Part shown: positions 59,463 through 64,000 of the stretch, piece by piece
Layout of the letters: each line of letters opens with the position of its first letter
Numbering within the stretch: the stretch's first letter is position 1
Assembly: GCA_015179045.1 (NCBI GenBank)
Contig: WHUZ01000002.1
Location: 2,542,001 to 2,606,000 of the forward strand
Length of the DNA stretch: 64,000 nt
Reading direction: 5' to 3'
DNA from: Kalaharituber pfeilii
Lineage: Eukaryota; Ascomycota; Pezizomycetes; Pezizales; Pezizaceae
Notes under the pieces: generated by a model
Database searches by the model: none
The model's input: the letters and a program-made list of their open reading frames with translations, nothing else
Told to the model about the DNA's origin: nothing
Position numbers and translations under genes: made by a program

Positions 59463-59749
59463 TCACTCTGATTTCACCACCTTTTTCACCTCCATATCTC
59501 CGACCTCTTTCTGGTTCTTTGGATTTCCATCCAGTAAATTTCTGATACCTAAAATTGTGTATTCTCGAATATATGGATTACCGTCATCAACCATGCATTG
59601 ATTGAGGCCAACATGGAGACCACGCTTCTCTCGCACCAATTTCTTGACATAATTATCTTTACAGGCAGAGTTCGATGATAGCACCACTGCAAACCTCTTC
59701 ATATGTGGCCATGTGAACTCTTCAGGCTCAGTGAAGTTGCATCGCCTTC
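59463..59749 (-). pseudogene. C-terminal relic of an ataxin-10/CTR86-like gene
   Basis: A terminal exon-like segment of about 95 codons, preceded on the minus strand by TTAACAG, a good acceptor. It encodes FTWPHMKRFAVVLSS, REKRGLHVGLNQCMVDDG and NPYIREYTILGIRNLLDG. This is the pattern of the ataxin-10 homology domain (the [DN]-P-F/Y-I-[KR]-E-[HY] and IRNLLE.N..NQ motifs). The remaining several hundred residues of armadillo-like repeats are not found upstream, where repeats and poly-T occur instead. It is therefore probably a truncated copy, unless a very long intron separates it from the rest. Confidence 0.6.
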
Positions 59750-59774
59750 CTGTTAATCAGATAACTTTGATATC

Positions 59775-60000
59775 CCCCATACGTCCACCAATTCCTTGGA
59801 CTCACACAATAGAGCCCTGTATGCCCACTTCAATAAAAAAGCCCTTGTACTAGCCAAACCCCTCATGATACCCACTGGTAGCTTGTTCTTGAAACAAAAC
59901 GGAACCTCTTGCTTTGGAATTTAAAGCTCAACTCATTCAGACTTACCTCTGCCAACCGTGTTAAAAGACCTGGTTTGTCTGGATCCCCTAGGTAAGAACT
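59775..60000. repeat. dispersed repeat R2, copy 2
   Basis: Homologous in order to 56375-56605: CCACCAATTCCTTGGACTCA, AGAGCCCTGTATGCCCACTT, CCCCTCATGATACCCACTGG, AACCTCTTGCTTTGG, GTCTGGATCCCC. It sits directly behind the ataxin-10-like relic. Confidence 0.6.
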
Positions 60001-60062
60001 AATATCCTAAATCCACAGTAATTTGGCACAGCGTTTCCAGCGTGTGCACTCTCCGCATAATC

Positions 60063-60230
60063 TTTTTTTTTTTTTTTTTTTTTTTTTTTTGTGGCGAGGT
60101 AACACAACTCCTTGCTTTGAAATTTCAGTCAGGCGTTCTTCTACCAACCATATTGATAGACCTGATCCGTCTGAAGCCCCATGTACCAGCAAGTTTAAGC
60201 TTCCAAATATCCACCAATTGATGACAAGAA
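60063..60230. repeat. dispersed repeat R2, partial copy 3, with 28-nt poly-T
   Basis: After about 28 T (60063-60090), the sequence CTCCTTGCTTTGAAATTTCA...CCTGATCCGTCTGAAGCCCC repeats the right half of copies 1 and 2. CCAAATATCCACCAATTG then resembles the left end of copy 2. This suggests a tandem or nested arrangement. Confidence 0.5.
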
Positions 60231-60530
60231 AGATGCCACTGCTACTAAACTTCGATGGGTATTAAAAATTGATAAATTGCCAGACAAAATAAAAAATGTA
60301 TATACCGCAAAAAGCGCATAACGAGTAATTTGTGTTATCCGAGCAGCTACTGAAGAGGGCGGTTGGGCGGGGCGGCGAAAGTCCCGTGAGACGGGGACGG
60401 TGGGTACTGGGATGGAATAGTGCGGAGAAGCCGCTGGAGGGGGCAACTGAGGGTGCGGGGTGGTGCAGCGCGGGCCAGGCGGAAGATGGGTGAGTGAGAT
60501 GACCGCTTTGAGAGTCTTTGGTTTTTCCAG

Positions 60531-60801
60531 TTTGAGAAGTGACGTATGGCTTAGTTGAAGTGGAATGCCTGTTGTGTCTAGTGGTGGAGGTAACCGTGAA
60601 AGAGGGATAGAATGAAGAACCCCGGTTCGATTCTCACTTCAAACAGGGAAGCCGGTTATCCGGCGTCTTAGAAATAAGTAAGATGGGCTGTAATGCTCCG
60701 ATTCTAGCGGTGATCTCTTAAAACTTAAAAATTGTAGCAATGATCAATCAATTGGGCGTTGGGACCGACGTAACTCGTTTTTATTTTTTTTTTTTTTTTT
60801 C
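60531..60801 (+). mobile_element. tRNA-derived SINE, copy D (near full length)
   Basis: It has A box TAGTTGAAGTGG (60552-60563) and B box GTTCGATTC (60625-60633), 61 nt apart as in tRNAs with a long variable arm. The body contains GGGCTGTAATGCTCCGAT and ATGATCAATCAATTGGGCG. It ends AACTCGTTTTTA plus a poly-T tail (to about 60801). It is co-linear with copy B on the other strand at 38933-39190. Confidence 0.75.
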
Positions 60802-61273
60802 GCATAAATTCTAACACTTTCATGTTGACCCTTCAATAATTCTTCCTCGGCTTCCTAGTATCCTCCAGAATATCTGAGCTCTCCCAGGCGGAGATCTACC
60901 GAGGCAGGAAGCAGGCTTTCCTTGCCACGGTCCAGTAACACGACTCAAAATTGTGAAGTTTGCTCTGAGTTGGAGTTAAAGACTCCGGTGAGGAAACAAA
61001 TGCTTTTTTGGAACATATTATACCTCTTTGCCTAAGACCTTCCAGATCAAACAAGTTCGTTTCCCAATTCAATGCTAATATTTTCTTTTTCTAAATTCAA
61101 GAGCTTTGGTATATCTACATTCATCTCCAAACAAGAGGCGAGCTTCTCCCAATGCTCCACTACCATAATCCATTCCCATTCTACTACTCTATCCCTAAGC
61201 TTACCGTCCATTTAATCTTCTCTCTATCGCCACTGCCCAATACTCTACCTGCATAAAGTAAATATTTTTTTCC
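60802..61273. other. intergenic, decayed region
   Basis: No gene is seen. It lies between the SINE and the isocitrate-dehydrogenase relic. Confidence 0.45.
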
Positions 61274-61513
61274 CTATTCTCCCATTATGGAAACAAACAC
61301 ATCCAGGAAAGTCTTACACTCGGCTCCGCCACCACTACTGTCCGCTACTACTTCGCTGCTAATGACGCCTTCAACCTCCTCTCTGCAGCTTCCATATACT
61401 GCATTGTCGCATGCGAGCGCTAAATCCTTCGTCATGATCCCGTCAATCTCCACCGTATCGATGCAGGCCTTTTCTAGTGCCTCCGCAAACATTACCACCT
61501 CCGGCGTAGGAAC
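61274..61513 (-). pseudogene. C-terminal relic of an NADP-dependent isocitrate dehydrogenase
   Basis: The minus strand encodes TPEVVMFAEALEKACIDT, VEIDGIMTKDLALAC and an unrelated-looking extension ending VSIMGE. The first 40 residues match the last exon of fungal NADP-IDH (the MTKDLALA motif preceding the C-terminal residues). The highly conserved upstream part (for example the IFAWTRGL region) is not found in the next 350 bp. It is therefore a fragment, not a functional gene. Confidence 0.55.
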
Positions 61514-61865
61514 TTGTATATACTCTCTGCAATATTGTTGATTCACATTTTAATGCTTTCAGCTCTCAACTACCCTCGCTACTGTACTCTTGTCTCTAGA
61601 CCCTCTTTTCGCTTTGGTGCCTAAACTCTCATTCCCTTCCTTTACGTATACGTCTTTCCATATTGGATGGAAATAGCATAACAATATTGCTTTGAATCAG
61701 AAACTTTTTCTTTGGTATGCAAGCGGCCTGAGGTATGTAGTACCAAAAGTAAGTGGGTAAACAATAACAAAAAAAAAAGTTACGACTGACAATGGATCTA
61801 TAGAAGTACATAAATGCGGAAGGTCTGGTTAAGGTATCAAAGGAAGAGTTTTCTTGTCTGCAGAC
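61514..61865. other. intergenic, no gene seen
   Basis: 350 bp of AT-rich sequence upstream of the relic. The expected IDH core is absent. Confidence 0.45.
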
Positions 61866-63290
61866 CTACACTGTTGGTAACAGGGCTGTAAGCCGCGTTT
61901 TTTTGGCAGCAATGAACATGTTAGCCTGTCCATCTGGTGCGGTGCCCTGGAATATCAAGCTCCGTAAAACAGGCCCTCCAAGGCGGGCCCCGTTATACGA
62001 AGCACCCGGCGAGATATAGAATTGGAACGCCTTAAAAGATGTGACCGGGTTCCTAACCAAGTCGCATACCGCAGCTTCCAGCCACATACTTTGCCGGCGA
62101 ACAAGACCATTGGCAGTGGCAACGTCCTCCCAGGCGCCCCAACCCTGATAACCCAGTGGAATACACAAGGATGGGATATCATCAACCTCAAAAATTGTTG
62201 GAAATGATGCTCCAGTGTCGTCCATATACCTTAGTGGCAAAGCCGGCACAGTACCAGTTGGGCGAATCAGCAAAGAGTACTGAGTAATCACTGATTAGCT
62301 TGAGTATTCTTATCTACAAATACAGGTATAGAGTCTATTATCTGTGGAGCGAATATGATAAATCCAAGGAGGGTCTCCCGCAGCGAATCTGCTGTGCAAG
62401 TTGCGCAGAACTCCCTCTCCAAACCCGTTACCTGGTCACAAAACAGCAAGCAGGTGGATAAGAAGAAATGGGAGAGAAACACGGGATAGAAGACAGGGGT
62501 GAAAACAGATCAAATATGGGACACAGCGGGCATGTTGTGGGGATGTGTGAGACTACACCAAGACAAGTGGCGGGCAAAAGTGGACGAGAAACATCAGTAA
62601 TTATACATGAATTATACAGGAGCAGTGGTGCTAATAAGGCTTGAAGCACATTAAGTAGTTATAAACAATAATTAAAGATAAAAGGCAAAAGAACACTCGG
62701 TTTGCTACTATCTGCTCACCCAGTGGTGTCCATGATTGGGGTCTGCCGGGATGGTGAATGCATAACTTGGCATCAGGTACTTCTGACCTTCACACTAGAG
62801 GGGAAGCGACGGTTAGTAATTGTTTAAACTGGAAGCTATAGAGAATACAAGAAACAGAGGGAAGAGCAAGTGTCAACTTGAAGTGAATTAAATTTCTGTG
62901 AGCCCTGTTTATACCTTCTCGATCCATAGGTTTCCTCGGTCTGGGGCAAACCACAGTTTAGCCTCATCAAGGTCCTTAAGTTGCCCAGGGCCCCCAACAA
63001 GTTGCCCATCTTTTACCAAATAGTATCTTCCATATTCAAACTCCATTGTGCCATTCTCGTACATTGCGATACAGGCCGCGATGTTAACCTTATACGGCGG
63101 CTCTACCTCCGGTGCTGCTAACAATCTCCGTAGGCTTTCTACGCGAAGCTGTTGTGGTGTTTTGGGCTGAAAGGCTTCGGGGGGGAGGGTAGCCAGTGCT
63201 GCGAGGCCAGCTTTGCAGCCTTCGACATTAACTCCTTGTGCCAGCAGTTCCTGCAATCTAGCACGGTATTGTGGTGCACTGCCAGGCCCA
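61866..63290 (-). CDS. unrecognised protein, at least three exons (5' end unresolved)
   Basis: Exons 62915-63290, 62720-62782 and 61866-62279 can be joined in frame with GT-AG introns. They encode roughly 280 residues. The first exon has LPPEAFQPKTPQQLRVESL and MYENGTMEFEYGRYYLV. The small exon gives KYLMPSYAFTIPADPNHG. The last gives LIRPTGTVPALPLRYMDD, VDDIPSLCIPLGYQGWGAWE and LGGPVLRSLIFQGTAPDGQ. Composition is protein-like throughout, but I recognise no family. The second intron (about 440 nt) is unusually long for this window and could hide another exon. No ATG was found for the first exon, so an upstream exon is expected. Confidence 0.45.
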
Positions 63291-63539
63291 CTGATGATTC
63301 ATTAGCATTTCAAAGGGAATATGAAGTGATAGGCATTCAAGATATGATAAAACAAACCATGGAAGTGCAAAGTATTGGTTTGAGGGATTCGCCATCCAGT
63401 TCGCGGTTAACGAGTTTGGCTAGAGGTTGCATATACAGGGCAGCCTCATGCAGTTCAGAAGGTTCCTGACGTAGGTCATTTATAGCCTCGAATCAGACGT
63501 TGCTTGTAGTAGGTACTTAGGGTCTTGCCAGATGTGTTA

Positions 63540-63960
63540 CTTAAGCAATGGTTTAAAGTTGTATTTCTATACTATAGTATTATCTAAAGATTATATTAAA
63601 CTTCTGTAACAATTAGAACAATTAGAGCAATAATTAGAGTAATAATTAAGAACAATCTAGTAATAATTATATAATAATAATTATAATACTTTATTAATAT
63701 CTAAACTATAAATTTTCTCTATTTATTTTTAAACTACTATTATAAACTTTATTATATTTTTCTTACTTTTTATCATATATGATACATCAGCAAAAATATT
63801 TTTTTAGCCAGGCATAACTACCCTGCTCTGGGTACAGCAATCACTCTGAATACCTTCAGTGCCTCGAGCATATTTAGAAACTTGACCTTCTACTCTAAAG
63901 CACCTAATATAATTAAGAAATTGTATTGTATTTTAGAGCACCTATGTAAAGAATAGGTCA
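63540..63960. repeat. very AT-rich, TA-rich tract at the right edge
   Basis: From about 63540 to 63780 the sequence is dominated by TAATTA, AATAAT and TATAAT steps with hardly any G or C. This contrasts sharply with the rest of the window. Such tracts in ascomycetes often come from repeat-induced point mutation of transposons. No protein is encoded. Confidence 0.55.
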
Positions 63961-64000
63961 GGGCCGGAGTCGAGGTACAGGGTAGGCAGTAGGTGCCAGG

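Noticed and set aside
60552..60640. Functional tRNA gene
   Set aside because: A and B boxes are present, but no acceptor-stem pairing was found and the unit recurs with diverged arms and a tail, so it is a SINE head.

Overview
The window is nuclear DNA from a filamentous ascomycete (Pezizomycotina-like). Almost every gene is split by spliceosomal introns of about 45-60 nt with GTATGT/GTAAGT-type donors and CTAAC/CTGAC branch points. The protein set is eukaryotic housekeeping (Golgi SNARE and SM protein, GARP, APC/C, 26S proteasome, mitochondrial complex I, Fe-S export), and the intergenic DNA carries DNA-transposon MITEs, a tRNA-derived SINE and poly-T tracts. I cannot name the genus; the very high intron density is unlike yeasts.

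Layout. 0-9 kb: partial JmjC/cupin-like gene (-), a Tigger/pogo-like MITE, PhoD-like phosphatase (+), dihydroorotase (-), Sft1-type SNARE (+), F-actin capping protein alpha (-). 9-18 kb: an SQ/TQ-rich unknown protein (-), SLY1 (+), a repeat block, and mitochondrial ornithine acetyltransferase ArgJ (+) with nine exons and one GC-AG intron. 18-27 kb (accessory): repeats, an MCT-type MFS transporter (-), a second MITE, a CYP51-like P450 (+), a possible secreted protein (-). 27-38 kb: KGD4 (+), nucleolar FKBP FPR3/4 (-), ESF1 (+), VPS53 (-). 38-40 kb: a second copy of the repeat block. 40-53 kb, gene-dense: Asterix/PAT subunit (-), APC4 (+), complex I 40-kDa subunit (-), RPN9 (+), AIM24 (-), ATM1 (+). 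53-64 kb: PLP aminotransferase (+), RMD1/RMD8-like DUF155 protein (-), then a decayed region with dispersed repeats, C-terminal relics of an ataxin-10-like gene and of an NADP-isocitrate dehydrogenase, an unrecognised multi-exon gene and a very AT-rich end.

Most exon models were assembled by hand: phases were checked exon by exon and junctions were chosen to restore conserved family motifs. Three apparent +1 frameshifts at homopolymers (one in VPS53, two in ATM1) interrupt otherwise intact conserved proteins. Several genes contain exons of 12-17 nt that an ordinary ORF scan does not show.

There is no CRISPR, rRNA or convincing functional tRNA gene. I see no obvious new multi-gene system. The least-described items are the SINE family with its T-rich tail, the paired Tigger-like MITEs with subterminal repeats, the composite repeat block, the diverged CYP51-like P450 beside a divergent transporter, and the microexon-rich small genes.
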